Source of the DNA: Oscillospiraceae bacterium
GTDB taxonomy: Bacteria; Bacillota_A; Clostridia; Oscillospirales; Oscillospiraceae
Reading direction: 5' to 3'
NCBI GenBank assembly: GCA_017408725.1
Contig: JAFQUA010000041.1
Coordinates: forward strand, 1-61,474
Length of the DNA: 61,474 nt
Positions 24,162 to 32,565 of this stretch are shown one piece after another. The position numbers and the translations under genes are program-made. A model generated the notes under the pieces. The model did no database searches, had not been told where the DNA came from, and saw only the letters and a list, made by a program, of their open reading frames with translations. Each line of letters starts with the position of its first letter. The stretch's first letter is position 1.

Positions 24162-24653
24162 ATGCGTCAGATCAAAGTTGAAGCACTGACCCATGAAGCA
24201 TTTGCTCCTTTCGGTCAGTTTTATTCCATGGAACAGCCCCAGGGCTATGCCCTTTGCGGTGAACTGCACCAGTTCTTTCCCGACCGCTTGACAGCCGATT
24301 GTAATCACAGAGTCGGTTATTCGCCGATCCTCGTGAAAAAGCCGGAGAAGATGGTCATTACCCAGCAGGAGTATCACACCACTACGTGGGAAATGATTCT
24401 TCCTATGGACGATGATATGATCCTCCATGTGGCACCCGCTTCCGCGGGTACACCGGTGACGCATCTTGCCAAGGCGTTTCTCGTCCCCAAGCATACGCTG
24501 ATCAAGATGAATGCCGCGATCTGGCATTTGGCGCCTTTGCCCGCAAACAAGGATCAGCTGACAGCTATGATCATTCTTCCGGAATGCACCTATGCAAATG
24601 ATTGCACTGTGGTGGATCTTAAGGAAGATCAGCAATTTGAGATTGTTCTGTAA
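24162..24653 (+). CDS. Ureidoglycolate lyase (AllA)-like cupin protein
   Basis: 163 residues, with a bicupin-like beta pattern: EYHTTTWEMILPMDDDMILHVAP, then VPKHTLIKMNAAIWHLAPLP. This resembles the AllA/ureidoglycolate hydrolase family, in which ureidoglycolate is split to glyoxylate and urea. Here it would complete a route for a urea- or ureido-containing compound. It follows the creatininase gene by 12 bases with AGGAGG and ends the operon. Family assignment is moderate; other small cupin enzymes are possible. Confidence 0.65.
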   Translation: MRQIKVEALTHEAFAPFGQFYSMEQPQGYALCGELHQFFPDRLTADCNHRVGYSPILVKKPEKMVITQQEYHTTTWEMILPMDDDMILHVAPASAGTPVTHLAKAFLVPKHTLIKMNAAIWHLAPLPANKDQLTAMIILPECTYANDCTVVDLKEDQQFEIVL

Positions 24654-24662
24654 TACTGTTTA

Positions 24663-24690
24663 TGAGCCGCACGGTCTGTGCGGCTCAAAT
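24663..24690 (+). terminator. Terminator of the ASRT-M24-creatininase-AllA operon
   Basis: Ten-base perfect arms (TGAGCCGCAC/GTGCGGCTCA) with a 5-base loop 9 bases after the stop, followed by AATTTT. Confidence 0.85.
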
Positions 24691-24703
24691 TTTCGCAACA
24701 GTG

Positions 24704-24732
24704 TTGACATTCGGTAGGATGCGTGTTATATT
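24704..24732 (+). promoter_or_regulatory. Promoter of the DeoR regulator gene with operator-like repeats
   Basis: TTGACA and TATATT with 17-base spacing. GTGTTATA occurs at 24723-24730 and again at 24734-24741, the same core as in the E2 promoter, suggesting autoregulation. Confidence 0.78.
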
Positions 24733-24772
24733 CGTGTTATAAACTTAACTTTTTAACATCGGGTGAACAGAT

Positions 24773-25522
24773 ATGAACAGCATTCGACAGGAACAGATAC
24801 GGGATTACATCGAAAAGAATAACGTTGTTACCATCAAAGAACTGCATGTGCTGTTTCAGGATGTGTCGCTGATGACCATTCACCGGGATCTGGATGCGTT
24901 GGAGCAGGCAGGGGATATCGTCAAGGTTCGTGGCGGTGCCCGTTCTGTGCGCCACACCGGTGATCTGGGCTTTGATGTCCGGCTGCGGGAGAACAACGCG
25001 GGAAAGCGGGAGGTGGCCAACAAAGCACTTCCGTTGATCCAGCCCAACAGCTCTGTTTTCTTCGATGCCAGCACAACGAATTTGATCCTTGCCCGCTGCC
25101 TTCCGGATATTGAATTGAATATTTTCACCACGGGCCCCAATATTGCCATCGAGCTTTGCAGACTCCACAATGCCAATATTACACTGTGCTGCGGTACGAT
25201 GAACCGGAAAAATATGGCACTTTCCGGACAAAATACTCTGGAAATGTTGGAAAAGATCAACATCGATCTTGCGTTGATCGGTGTTTCCGGCTGCAGTGCC
25301 GAAGCAGGTTTCACCTGCGGTACGGAAAGTGATATGGTTGTCAAAAGAATGGTGATCCAAAAGGCTAGAACCAGCGTTGTGCTGTGTGATCAGGCGAAAT
25401 TCAGCCGTTTGATGCCCTACACCTTTGCGACTTTCCCGGATGTGGATTATCTGATCTGCGATGGCGTGATTCCGGAGGGTATTTCGCAGGCAGCAACCGC
25501 CGCCGGTGTTAAGATTCTCTAA
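24773..25522 (+). CDS. DeoR/GlpR family transcriptional regulator
   Basis: 249 residues. The DeoR helix-turn-helix is at about 3-58 (QEQIRDYIEKNNVVTIKEL, then LMTIHRDLDALEQAG), and the DeoR C-terminal sugar-phosphate sensor domain is at about 75-235 (FFDASTTNLILARCLP; GVSGCSAEAGFTCGTES). Family members usually repress catabolic operons until a phosphorylated sugar or similar ligand binds. It is followed by a strong terminator and then by the E2-E1 operon whose promoter carries the probable operator. It is probably the repressor of that operon and of itself. Confidence 0.9.
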   Translation: MNSIRQEQIRDYIEKNNVVTIKELHVLFQDVSLMTIHRDLDALEQAGDIVKVRGGARSVRHTGDLGFDVRLRENNAGKREVANKALPLIQPNSSVFFDASTTNLILARCLPDIELNIFTTGPNIAIELCRLHNANITLCCGTMNRKNMALSGQNTLEMLEKINIDLALIGVSGCSAEAGFTCGTESDMVVKRMVIQKARTSVVLCDQAKFSRLMPYTFATFPDVDYLICDGVIPEGISQAATAAGVKIL

Positions 25523-25530
25523 AAACAGGG

Positions 25531-25560
25531 GAGTGCATAACTCAGTTATGCACTCTTTTT
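25531..25560 (+). terminator. Terminator after the DeoR gene
   Basis: Arms GAGTGCATAA/TTATGCACTC with a 5-base loop, then a run of seven T. Confidence 0.9.
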
Positions 25561-25582
25561 TATGCAAAATAGAAAATGCCTA

Positions 25583-25617
25583 TTGACGGATGTGTTATAA
25601 AATGTTATAAATAACAT
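25583..25617 (+). promoter_or_regulatory. Promoter and overlapping palindromic operator of the E2-E1 operon
   Basis: TTGACG and TATAAA with a 17-base spacer. A perfect palindrome ATGTTAT-AA-ATAACAT (25602-25617) covers the -10, and further TGTTATAA (25592-25599) and ATAACAT (25620-25626) half-sites flank it. A repressor bound here would block RNA polymerase; the adjacent DeoR protein is the obvious candidate. Confidence 0.82.
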
Positions 25618-25649
25618 ATGATAACATTTATTAAGGAGGAACAATACAT

Positions 25650-27221
25650 ATGGCAACCGCAGTAATTATGCCCAAGGCGGGCATTACCGTGGAAAGCTGC
25701 ATCATCGGCGAGTGGCAGAAGAAGGTCGGCGACCAGGTCAAGCTGGGCGACGTTCTGTTTACTTACGAAACCGATAAGGCAAGCTTTGAATGTGAATCTA
25801 CCGCCGAGGGCGAACTGTTGGATATTTTCTTTGGCGAGGGTGATGAGGTCCCTTGCCTTGTTAATGTCTGCGCAATTGGTACCAAGGGTGAGGATTGCTC
25901 CGCTCTGCGCGGCGGCAGTGCTGCCGACGCTCCCGCAGCCGCTCCTGCTGCTGCCCCTGCCGCTGCTGCTCCCGCTGCCGCTGCAGTCGCTTGCAACACC
26001 AAGGCACAGGCTGTTATTATGCCCAAGGCCGGCATCACCGTGGAAAGCTGCATCATTGGCGAGTGGCTGAAGGAAATCGGCGACGAAGTCAAGATCGGCG
26101 ACATTCTGTTTACCTACGAAACTGATAAGGCTTCCTTCGAGTGCGAGTCCACTGCTGAAGGCAAGCTGCTTGCCCGCTTCTTCGAAGAGGGTGACGAAGT
26201 TCCCTGTCTGGAGAACGTTTGCGCTGTCGGTCCCGACGGCGAGCCCACCGATTGCCTGAAGCCCGGTGCTGCTCCCATGGTCGTTGAGGAAGCTCCCGCT
26301 GCCGTGGCTACCGAGGCTGCTCCCGCTGCTGAGGCTGTTGCCGTCGCTGTGGAAGGCGCTCCCGTATCTCCCAGAGCCGCAAAGCTGGCTAAGGCTCACG
26401 GTGTCGATGCTTCTCTGGCCACCGGTACCGGTCCTAACGGCCGTATCATCGAGCGCGATGTCCAGAAGCTGATCGCTGAGGGCGTTCCCGCTAAGGCTGC
26501 TGTCGCTGCTGCAGTTTGCGACGGTCCTGAGTACGAGGATGTGAAGTTCAGCGGTATCCGCCGCGCCATCTCTAAGTCCATGTCCACTTCTCTGCATACC
26601 ATGGCTCAGCTGACCCATAATACTTCCTTCGACGCTACTGCGATCCTCAACTATCGCAAGGCGCTGAAGGCTGCCGGCGGCGACTACGCAGGCATCACTC
26701 TGGGCGATATCATCCTGTATGCCGTTTCCCGTACTGTGAAGAATTACCCCGATCTGAACGCCAACATGCTGGATGATAACTCCATCCGCAAGTTCAACCA
26801 TGTCAATCTGGGTGTCGCAGTTGATACTCCCAGAGGCCTAATGGTTCCCACCATTTTCCATGCTGACGAGATGAGCCTGCTGGAGATCTCCAAGGCTGTC
26901 AAGGAACTGGCTGCTGAGTGCCGTGAGGGCAACATCAACCCCGACAAGCTGTCCGGCGGTAGCTTCACCGTTTCCAATCTGGGCAACATGGGCGTTGAGA
27001 GCTTCACTCCCGTTATCAATCCTCCCCAGACCGGTATTCTGGGCGTTTGCGGCACCATCGACCGTGTACGCAAGGGCGCTGACGGCTCCATTCAGATCTA
27101 TCCCGCTATGGGTCTGAGCCTGACCTACGACCACCGCGCCGTAGACGGAACACCCGCTGCTCGCTTCCAGCAGGAGCTGGGCAAGAATCTGGAAAACTTC
27201 ACCACACTGCTGGCTAAGTAA
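25650..27221 (+). CDS. 2-oxoacid dehydrogenase E2 with two lipoyl domains
   Basis: 523 residues. Two lipoyl domains (about 1-80 and 115-195) each contain ETDKASF, with Lys43 and Lys160 as lipoylation sites. Ala/Pro-rich linkers separate them from a peripheral-subunit-binding domain (about 239-275) and the catalytic acyltransferase domain (about 290-523), which ends with the DHRAVDG motif (His495, Asp499). E2 moves the acyl group from E1 to CoA. Pyruvate, acetoin or branched-chain acids are all possible substrates. It is cotranscribed with the fused E1 gene; no E3 gene lies nearby. Confidence 0.92.
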   Translation: MATAVIMPKAGITVESCIIGEWQKKVGDQVKLGDVLFTYETDKASFECESTAEGELLDIFFGEGDEVPCLVNVCAIGTKGEDCSALRGGSAADAPAAAPAAAPAAAAPAAAAVACNTKAQAVIMPKAGITVESCIIGEWLKEIGDEVKIGDILFTYETDKASFECESTAEGKLLARFFEEGDEVPCLENVCAVGPDGEPTDCLKPGAAPMVVEEAPAAVATEAAPAAEAVAVAVEGAPVSPRAAKLAKAHGVDASLATGTGPNGRIIERDVQKLIAEGVPAKAAVAAAVCDGPEYEDVKFSGIRRAISKSMSTSLHTMAQLTHNTSFDATAILNYRKALKAAGGDYAGITLGDIILYAVSRTVKNYPDLNANMLDDNSIRKFNHVNLGVAVDTPRGLMVPTIFHADEMSLLEISKAVKELAAECREGNINPDKLSGGSFTVSNLGNMGVESFTPVINPPQTGILGVCGTIDRVRKGADGSIQIYPAMGLSLTYDHRAVDGTPAARFQQELGKNLENFTTLLAK

Positions 27222-27235
27222 GGAGGACGAGAAAA

Positions 27236-29713
27236 ATGCCTAAGAGTTTATTTGTCGATCCTGCCGTAGTGCGCGCACCCGGCAAGGTCACTTTCAATGA
27301 TATTCCCGTAAACCAGTACAACAAGACCATCAAGGAAGAGCTGGAGTCCGGTAAGTTCACCAAGGAAGACCTGATCCGCATCTTCCGTGATATGACCGTT
27401 CTTCGTGAGTTTGAGACCATGCTGAACCTGATCAAGACTCAGGGCAGCTACAATGGTATCGACCACACCTATCCCGGCCCTGCCCACCTGTCCACCGGTC
27501 AGGAATCTGCCTGCGTCGGTCAGGCTTACCTGCTGGATGAGAACGACTTTGCTTTCGGTTCTCACCGCTCCCACTCCGAAATCCTTGCCAAGGCGCTGTC
27601 TACCATCAACAAGATGAACGACGAGCAGCTGATGAGCGTTATGGAGAACTTCCTGGATGGCAAGTGCCTCCGCGCTACTCAGAAGCTGGGCGAGACCAAG
27701 GACGTTAAGGAACTGGCTATCCGCTTCATTCTGTACGGCACACTGGCTGAAATCTTTGCCCGTGAGACCGGTTTCCACATGGGTATGGGCGGCTCCATGC
27801 ACGCATTCTTCCTGCCCTTCGGTATCTACCCCAATAACGCTATCGTTGGCGGTTCCGGCACCATTTCTACCGGTGCTGCTCTGTACAAGAAGGTCAACAA
27901 CAAGAAGGGTATCTGCATCTGCAACATCGGCGATGCTTCCATGGCTCGTGGTCCTGTTTGGGAAGCTCTGAACTTCTCCGCTATGGATCAGTATAAGAAC
28001 CTGTGGGAAAGCCACAATGATGGCATGCCCATCCTGTACAATATCTTCAATAACTCCTACGGTATGGGCGACCAGACCCGCGGCGAGACCATGGGTCAGG
28101 GCTGCATGAGCCGTATTGCTTCCGGTGTCAGCCCCACTCAGTTCCATGCTGAGACTGTTGACGGCTTCAATCCTCTGGCTGTTATCGATGCTATGGAGCG
28201 TAAGCTGGAGCTGCTGCGTAACGGTCAGGGCCCCGTTATGCTGGAAACTCTGACTTACCGTTTCTCCGGCCACTCTGTTTCCGACCAGAATGCATACCGC
28301 ACCAAGGAAGAGATCGATGCATGGAAGGAAGTTGACCCCATCATCACTTATCCTGCCAAGCTGATCGAAGCCGGAGTCTGCACTCAGGAAGACATTGATG
28401 CCATCCTGAAGGAAACCTCTGAGCGTATGACCATGATCTGCAAGTACGCCGCTGATCCCGAGTTCAGCCCCTACTGCGACTTCAAGAAGGATCCTGCTGT
28501 TGTGGAGCGTATCATGTTCTCCAACCAGAAGGTTGAGAAGATGGACGACCGTGAGCCCGAGTTCACTGTTCCCAAGGAAGAAGCTGAAGGCTACAAGAAG
28601 ATCAAGGCCAAGGAGCGCGCTCCCTTCGATGCAAACGGCAAGCCCGTTTCCAAGATGAAGCTGTATAACCTGCGTGACGGTCTGTCCGAGGTTATCTGGG
28701 ACCGTTTCTACGAGGATCCCACTCTGATCGCTTACGGCGAAGACTGCCGTGACTGGGGTGGCGCATTCGCGGTTTACCGTGGCATGATGGACGCTCTGCC
28801 TCACTGCAGACTGTTCAACTCTCCTCTGGCTGAAGGCGCTATCGTCGGTACCGCTGTCGGTTACGCTCTTTCCGGCGGTCGTGCACTGGTCGAACTGATG
28901 TATGCTGACTTCATCGGCTGCGCCGGTGACGAGATATTCAATCAGATGTCCAAGTGGCAGTCCATGTCTGCTGGTATTCTGAAGATGCCTCTGGTTCTGC
29001 GTGTTTCCGTCGGTTCTAAGTACGGCGCACAGCACTCTCAGGACTGGACCGCACTGTGTGCTCATATTCCCGGTCTGAAGGTCGTATTCCCCGCTACTCC
29101 TTGGGAAGCTAAGGGCCTGATGGAGACCGCTCTGAAGGGTACTGACCCCGTTGTCTTCTTCGAGTCTCAGAGAATTTACGACGTTGGTGAGCAGTTCCAC
29201 GAAGGTGGCGTTCCTGCTGAGCGTTATGAGATCGAGATCGGCGATACCAACAAGGTTCGCGACGGTAAGGACATCACTATCCTGACCATCGGTGCAGTTC
29301 TGTACCGTGCAATGGATGCTGCCAAGACCCTGTCCGAAAAGTACGGCATGGAAGCAGATGTTATCAACATTCACTCCCTGTCTCCTCTGGATTACACCAA
29401 GATCGTTGAGTCCGTCCGCAAGACCGGTAAGGTTCTGCTGGTTTCCGACGCTTGTGCTCGTGGTTCCTTCCTGAACGACGTTGCCCGGAACATCACTGAG
29501 CTGTGCTTCGACGATTTGGATGCACCTCCCGTTGTTGTGGGTGCCAAGAACTGGATCACTCCTCCCTTCGAGTTTGACGAGTTCTTCTTCCCCCAGGCAA
29601 ACTGGATTCTGGATTCCATCCATGAGAAGCTGATTCCTCTGGCAGGCTATACTGCTGAGGTTAATGTCTGTGACGAGGCAGAAACCATCCGCCGCGCTAA
29701 GGCTGGTGTATAA
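27236..29713 (+). CDS. 2-oxoacid dehydrogenase E1, alpha and beta fused in one chain
   Basis: 825 residues. The E1-alpha part (about 1-400) has the thiamine-diphosphate motif GDASMARGPVWEALNFSAM near residue 232 and YRFSGHSVSD. A charged linker (about 410-470) leads to the E1-beta part (about 474-825) with AYGEDCRDWGG and NSPLAEGAIVGTAVGYAL. In most bacteria these are separate genes. The enzyme decarboxylates a 2-oxoacid (or splits acetoin) and reductively acylates the E2 lipoyl groups. Codon bias is as strong as in trigger factor, suggesting abundant expression. The substrate cannot be told from sequence alone. Confidence 0.92.
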   Translation: MPKSLFVDPAVVRAPGKVTFNDIPVNQYNKTIKEELESGKFTKEDLIRIFRDMTVLREFETMLNLIKTQGSYNGIDHTYPGPAHLSTGQESACVGQAYLLDENDFAFGSHRSHSEILAKALSTINKMNDEQLMSVMENFLDGKCLRATQKLGETKDVKELAIRFILYGTLAEIFARETGFHMGMGGSMHAFFLPFGIYPNNAIVGGSGTISTGAALYKKVNNKKGICICNIGDASMARGPVWEALNFSAMDQYKNLWESHNDGMPILYNIFNNSYGMGDQTRGETMGQGCMSRIASGVSPTQFHAETVDGFNPLAVIDAMERKLELLRNGQGPVMLETLTYRFSGHSVSDQNAYRTKEEIDAWKEVDPIITYPAKLIEAGVCTQEDIDAILKETSERMTMICKYAADPEFSPYCDFKKDPAVVERIMFSNQKVEKMDDREPEFTVPKEEAEGYKKIKAKERAPFDANGKPVSKMKLYNLRDGLSEVIWDRFYEDPTLIAYGEDCRDWGGAFAVYRGMMDALPHCRLFNSPLAEGAIVGTAVGYALSGGRALVELMYADFIGCAGDEIFNQMSKWQSMSAGILKMPLVLRVSVGSKYGAQHSQDWTALCAHIPGLKVVFPATPWEAKGLMETALKGTDPVVFFESQRIYDVGEQFHEGGVPAERYEIEIGDTNKVRDGKDITILTIGAVLYRAMDAAKTLSEKYGMEADVINIHSLSPLDYTKIVESVRKTGKVLLVSDACARGSFLNDVARNITELCFDDLDAPPVVVGAKNWITPPFEFDEFFFPQANWILDSIHEKLIPLAGYTAEVNVCDEAETIRRAKAGV

Positions 29714-29727
29714 TCTGTTTGAATTGC

Positions 29728-29754
29728 AGCCCACCGAAATGGTGGGCTGTTTTT
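29728..29754 (+). terminator. Terminator of the E2-E1 operon
   Basis: Arms AGCCCACC/GGTGGGCT, loop GAAAT, then GTTTTT. Confidence 0.92.
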
Positions 29755-29799
29755 CACAATGTGCAGAAGAAAAATGTTGTATTTTCTAAGAAAAAGTAC

Positions 29800-29828
29800 T
29801 TGATTTTTCTAATTCTGCGTGCTATAAT
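29800..29828 (+). promoter_or_regulatory. rplS promoter
   Basis: TTGATT and a perfect TATAAT with 17-base spacing. Confidence 0.85.
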
Positions 29829-29834
29829 ACAGCG

Positions 29835-29894
29835 GTCTGAAATCAAGGTGGGTCCTCTGCGGGCAAAAATGCGCCGTAAGAACGCCTAATATCT
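29835..29894 (+). ncRNA. Candidate L19 leader in the rplS 5' untranslated region
   Basis: The about 75-base leader between the promoter and the ribosome site is G/C-rich with short complementary stretches (GTGGGTCC, GCGGGC, GCGCC). Firmicutes rplS mRNAs often carry an autoregulatory L19 leader RNA. The position fits; I could not verify the consensus structure by eye. Confidence 0.35.
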
Positions 29895-29910
29895 AAGGAG
29901 GACAAGTATT

Positions 29911-30252
29911 ATGGATCTGGTAAAAGCACTGAACAGCAAGTACATGAAGGAAGAGGTTCCCGAAGTTAAGGTCGGCGACACCGTTCGTGTGCATGTTCGC
30001 ATCAAGGAAGGTTCCCGTGAGCGTATTCAGGTGTTCGAGGGCACTGTCATTGCTAAGAAGCATGGCGGCATCTCTGAGGCTATCACTGTCCGCCGCATTT
30101 CCTACGGCGTTGGCTGCGAGAAGGTCTTCCCCCTGCATTCTCCCAATGTTGCGATGATCGAAACCGTCCGTAAGGGCAAGGTTCGCCGCGCAAAGCTGTA
30201 CTATCTGCGCGACCGTTTCGGCAAGGCTGCCAAGGTCAAGGAGAGAGTGTAA
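29911..30252 (+). CDS. rplS: 50S ribosomal protein L19
   Basis: 113 residues, normal length. The conserved sequence is clear: [50 protein letters not shown] and the [20 protein letters not shown] end (shortened here). L19 sits at the interface of the 30S and 50S subunits. In many Firmicutes rplS ends the rpsP-rimM-trmD operon, but here it has its own promoter and terminator, and lepB, rbgA and rnhB follow as is usual. Confidence 0.98.
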   Translation: MDLVKALNSKYMKEEVPEVKVGDTVRVHVRIKEGSRERIQVFEGTVIAKKHGGISEAITVRRISYGVGCEKVFPLHSPNVAMIETVRKGKVRRAKLYYLRDRFGKAAKVKERV

Positions 30253-30260
30253 CAAAAAAG

Positions 30261-30290
30261 AAAAAAAGAGGGCTTGCCCTCTTTTTTTTT
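30261..30290 (+). terminator. Terminator of rplS
   Basis: AAAAGAGG/CCTCTTTT arms around GCTTGC and a ten-T run just after the stop. Confidence 0.92.
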
Positions 30291-30380
30291 ATGCTTTTTT
30301 GGTTTATAATGTGATTAATTAGAAATATTATTGCGGATATGCAATTTGATTGCTGTTCTGTCTTGTTTGGAGTGAACCTT

Positions 30381-31088
30381 TTGGACAATAACGATATTGA
30401 ATTTATGGAAAATAAGCCGGAATCAACCGCTGAAAAGGAAATGGACTCTCCTGCTACCTTCGCGTCTAAACAAAATAATTCAAAAGATGCAAAGAAAAAA
30501 GAAGAGAAAATTTCCTGGCAGAAGAGTGTGCTTCTGTATTTGCACGATCTTGTTGTTTTACTGGCTGTTGTGGTAATCGTATTTTTGCTCCTGTTCCGGG
30601 TTGTGGTTGTTTCCGGCACTTCCATGAATACAACTCTGCTGGACGGTGATTATTTACTCCTCGCAGGTAGAATTTTTTACAGTGACCCGAAGCAAGGGGA
30701 TATCATTGTTGCAAGTAAAGAGAGTTTTGAAAATGGAGCTCCCATAGTTAAGCGCGTTATTGCAACAGAAGGCCAGTGGGTAGATATTGATTTTGTTTCA
30801 GGCATTGTTTATGTTGGTGACAGCAGCGATGATTTGAAACCGCTGGATGAACCCTATGTTTTAACCCCAACCAATGTGCCGGAGGGTGTTGCTTTTCCAT
30901 TGCAGGTACAGGAGAATTGTATTTTTGTCATGGGCGATAACCGTAATGACTCAAAGGACAGCCGCAATCCGGAGATCGGTCAGATCAAACATCAAGAGGT
31001 TCTCGGCAAGGTGATTTTTCTGTTTTTCCCGGGAAATAACGGCGGAAAATTTGAACGTGATTTCGCAAGGATCGGAGTGGTGTCATAA
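30381..31088 (+). CDS. lepB: Signal peptidase I
   Basis: 235 residues from a TTG at 30381, chosen because GGAG lies 9 bases upstream; an ATG at 30405 is the alternative and loses only 8 residues. A charged N-terminal cytoplasmic part precedes one membrane segment (about residues 55-75). The catalytic Ser is in SGTSMNTTLLDGD and the Lys in PIVKRVIATEG; GDNRNDSKDSR is the third box. It removes signal peptides from exported proteins. Its stop overlaps the rbgA start (TAATG). Confidence 0.93.
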   Translation: MDNNDIEFMENKPESTAEKEMDSPATFASKQNNSKDAKKKEEKISWQKSVLLYLHDLVVLLAVVVIVFLLLFRVVVVSGTSMNTTLLDGDYLLLAGRIFYSDPKQGDIIVASKESFENGAPIVKRVIATEGQWVDIDFVSGIVYVGDSSDDLKPLDEPYVLTPTNVPEGVAFPLQVQENCIFVMGDNRNDSKDSRNPEIGQIKHQEVLGKVIFLFFPGNNGGKFERDFARIGVVS

Positions 31089-31954
31089 TGCAGGATCAAA
31101 TGAATATTCAGTGGTACCCCGGCCATATGACGAAAACTCGCCGTCAGATCGAGGCGGATCTGAAGCAGGTGGATGCCGTCTGTGAGATCGTGGATGCCCG
31201 CATCCCCATGTCCAGCCGTAATCCGGATATCGACAGTATTTGTGGGAACAAGCCCCGTATCATCGTTTTGAACCGTATGGATCTGGCGGATCCTGCTGCT
31301 ACCAAGCGATGGGCGGAATATTTCCGCGGTAAGGGAATGGCTGTCATCGCAACGGACTGCAAAACCCGCAAGGGAATCGCGGATTTTACACCTGCAGCCC
31401 GTACTGCATGCGCTGAGAAACTGGAGAGGGATGCGGCCAGAGGCATGAACCGTGCATTGCGCGTTATGGTGGTTGGAATCCCCAATGTAGGAAAGTCCAC
31501 CTTGATCAACCAGATATCCGGAAGAAAGGGCGCGAAAGCGGAAAACCGTCCCGGTGTTACCCGAGGAAAGCAGTGGGTGACTGTGGACAGCGGTTTGCAG
31601 TTGTTGGACACCCCTGGAATTCTTTGGCCGAAATTTGAAGATCCGGAAGTTGGTATGATGCTTGCTTATACCGGTGCGGTCAAAGAAGGCGTAATCGATA
31701 TTGAGGAGCTTGCTTGCCGGCTGATGGAACTGCTGCATAAATATTATCCGCAGGTGCTTCTTGACCGGTATAAGGTTGAAGCGGAGGCCGGTACACCCGG
31801 CTATGAGTTGCTGGAAATGGCAGGCAGAAAGCGGGGATTTCTTCTTGCGCGGGGCGAGATCCATACGGAGAGAATGGCAAAAGTTCTGCTGGATGAGTAC
31901 CGCAGCGGAAAACTTGGTCGTTTCACACTGGAAGAACCGGGGGAGCATGCATGA
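31088..31954 (+). CDS. rbgA: Ribosome biogenesis GTPase RbgA (YlqF)
   Basis: 288 residues, a circularly permuted GTPase: the G4 motif NRMD precedes the G1 motif GIPNVGKSTLIN, and DTPGILWPK follows as G3. The start IQWYPGHMTKT is the family signature. RbgA acts in late assembly of the 50S subunit. It overlaps lepB by one base and rnhB by four, forming a tight operon. Confidence 0.96.
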   Translation: MQDQMNIQWYPGHMTKTRRQIEADLKQVDAVCEIVDARIPMSSRNPDIDSICGNKPRIIVLNRMDLADPAATKRWAEYFRGKGMAVIATDCKTRKGIADFTPAARTACAEKLERDAARGMNRALRVMVVGIPNVGKSTLINQISGRKGAKAENRPGVTRGKQWVTVDSGLQLLDTPGILWPKFEDPEVGMMLAYTGAVKEGVIDIEELACRLMELLHKYYPQVLLDRYKVEAEAGTPGYELLEMAGRKRGFLLARGEIHTERMAKVLLDEYRSGKLGRFTLEEPGEHA

Positions 31955-32565
31955 GTGAAAAGAATATGTGGCAAATCGAAGAGGAACTTTTTGAGCGGGG
32001 CATTATAGCGGTTTGCGGTGTGGACGAAGCAGGAAGAGGCCCGCTGGCGGGGCCAGTTTGCGCTGCTGCGGTAATATTGCCGCCGCATTTGGATATTCCC
32101 GGACTGGACGACAGTAAAAAGCTGACAGATAAGCGACGCAGAGAACTGTTTCCCATCATAAAGGAACAGGCACTTGCTTATGGCATCGGTCTTGCCAGCC
32201 ATGAGGAGATCGACGAGATCAACATCCTTCAGGCGACCTTTCTGGCTATGGAGCGGGCACTTGCGCAGTTGAAGATTCGGCCCGATATCGCTTTGATCGA
32301 CGGAAATCGGGAGAAAGATTTCGGCTTGCCGGTGCAGACGGTGGTAAAAGGGGATAGCCGCAGCGCAAACATTGCCGCGGCATCTGTGCTTGCTAAGGTG
32401 ACCCGAGATACAATTATGGAAGAGATGGCTGCGGAATATCCCCAATACGGTTTTGAGATCCATAAAGGTTACGGAACCAAGGCCCATTATGAAGCGCTTC
32501 GTACATACGGTCACAGTCCAATCCACAGAATGACATTTTTGAAAAAGTTCTATGGTGAGAAGTAA
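31951..32565 (+). CDS. rnhB: Ribonuclease HII
   Basis: 204 residues. The active-site region CGVDEAGRGPLAGPV carries the Asp-Glu pair, and DSKKL and GDSRS follow; the family end HKGYGTKAHYEAL with HRMTFLK is present. The enzyme removes ribonucleotides and RNA from RNA-DNA hybrids. Overlaps with both neighbours show translational coupling. Confidence 0.96.
   Translation: MSEKNMWQIEEELFERGIIAVCGVDEAGRGPLAGPVCAAAVILPPHLDIPGLDDSKKLTDKRRRELFPIIKEQALAYGIGLASHEEIDEINILQATFLAMERALAQLKIRPDIALIDGNREKDFGLPVQTVVKGDSRSANIAAASVLAKVTRDTIMEEMAAEYPQYGFEIHKGYGTKAHYEALRTYGHSPIHRMTFLKKFYGEK

Noticed and set aside
22206..24635. 809-codon open frame on the reverse strand over the creatinase/creatininase/AllA genes
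   Set aside because: It is antisense to three well-recognised genes with ribosome sites; strong codon bias of those genes removes stops on the other strand. Its translation shows no family motif.
25605..26801. 398-codon reverse-strand frame over the E2 gene, rich in Gly and Ser
   Set aside because: It is the antisense reading of the Ala/Pro linkers and lipoyl repeats.
27248..29734. 828-codon reverse-strand frame over the fused E1 gene
   Set aside because: Same codon-bias artefact; the forward strand has clear thiamine-diphosphate motifs.
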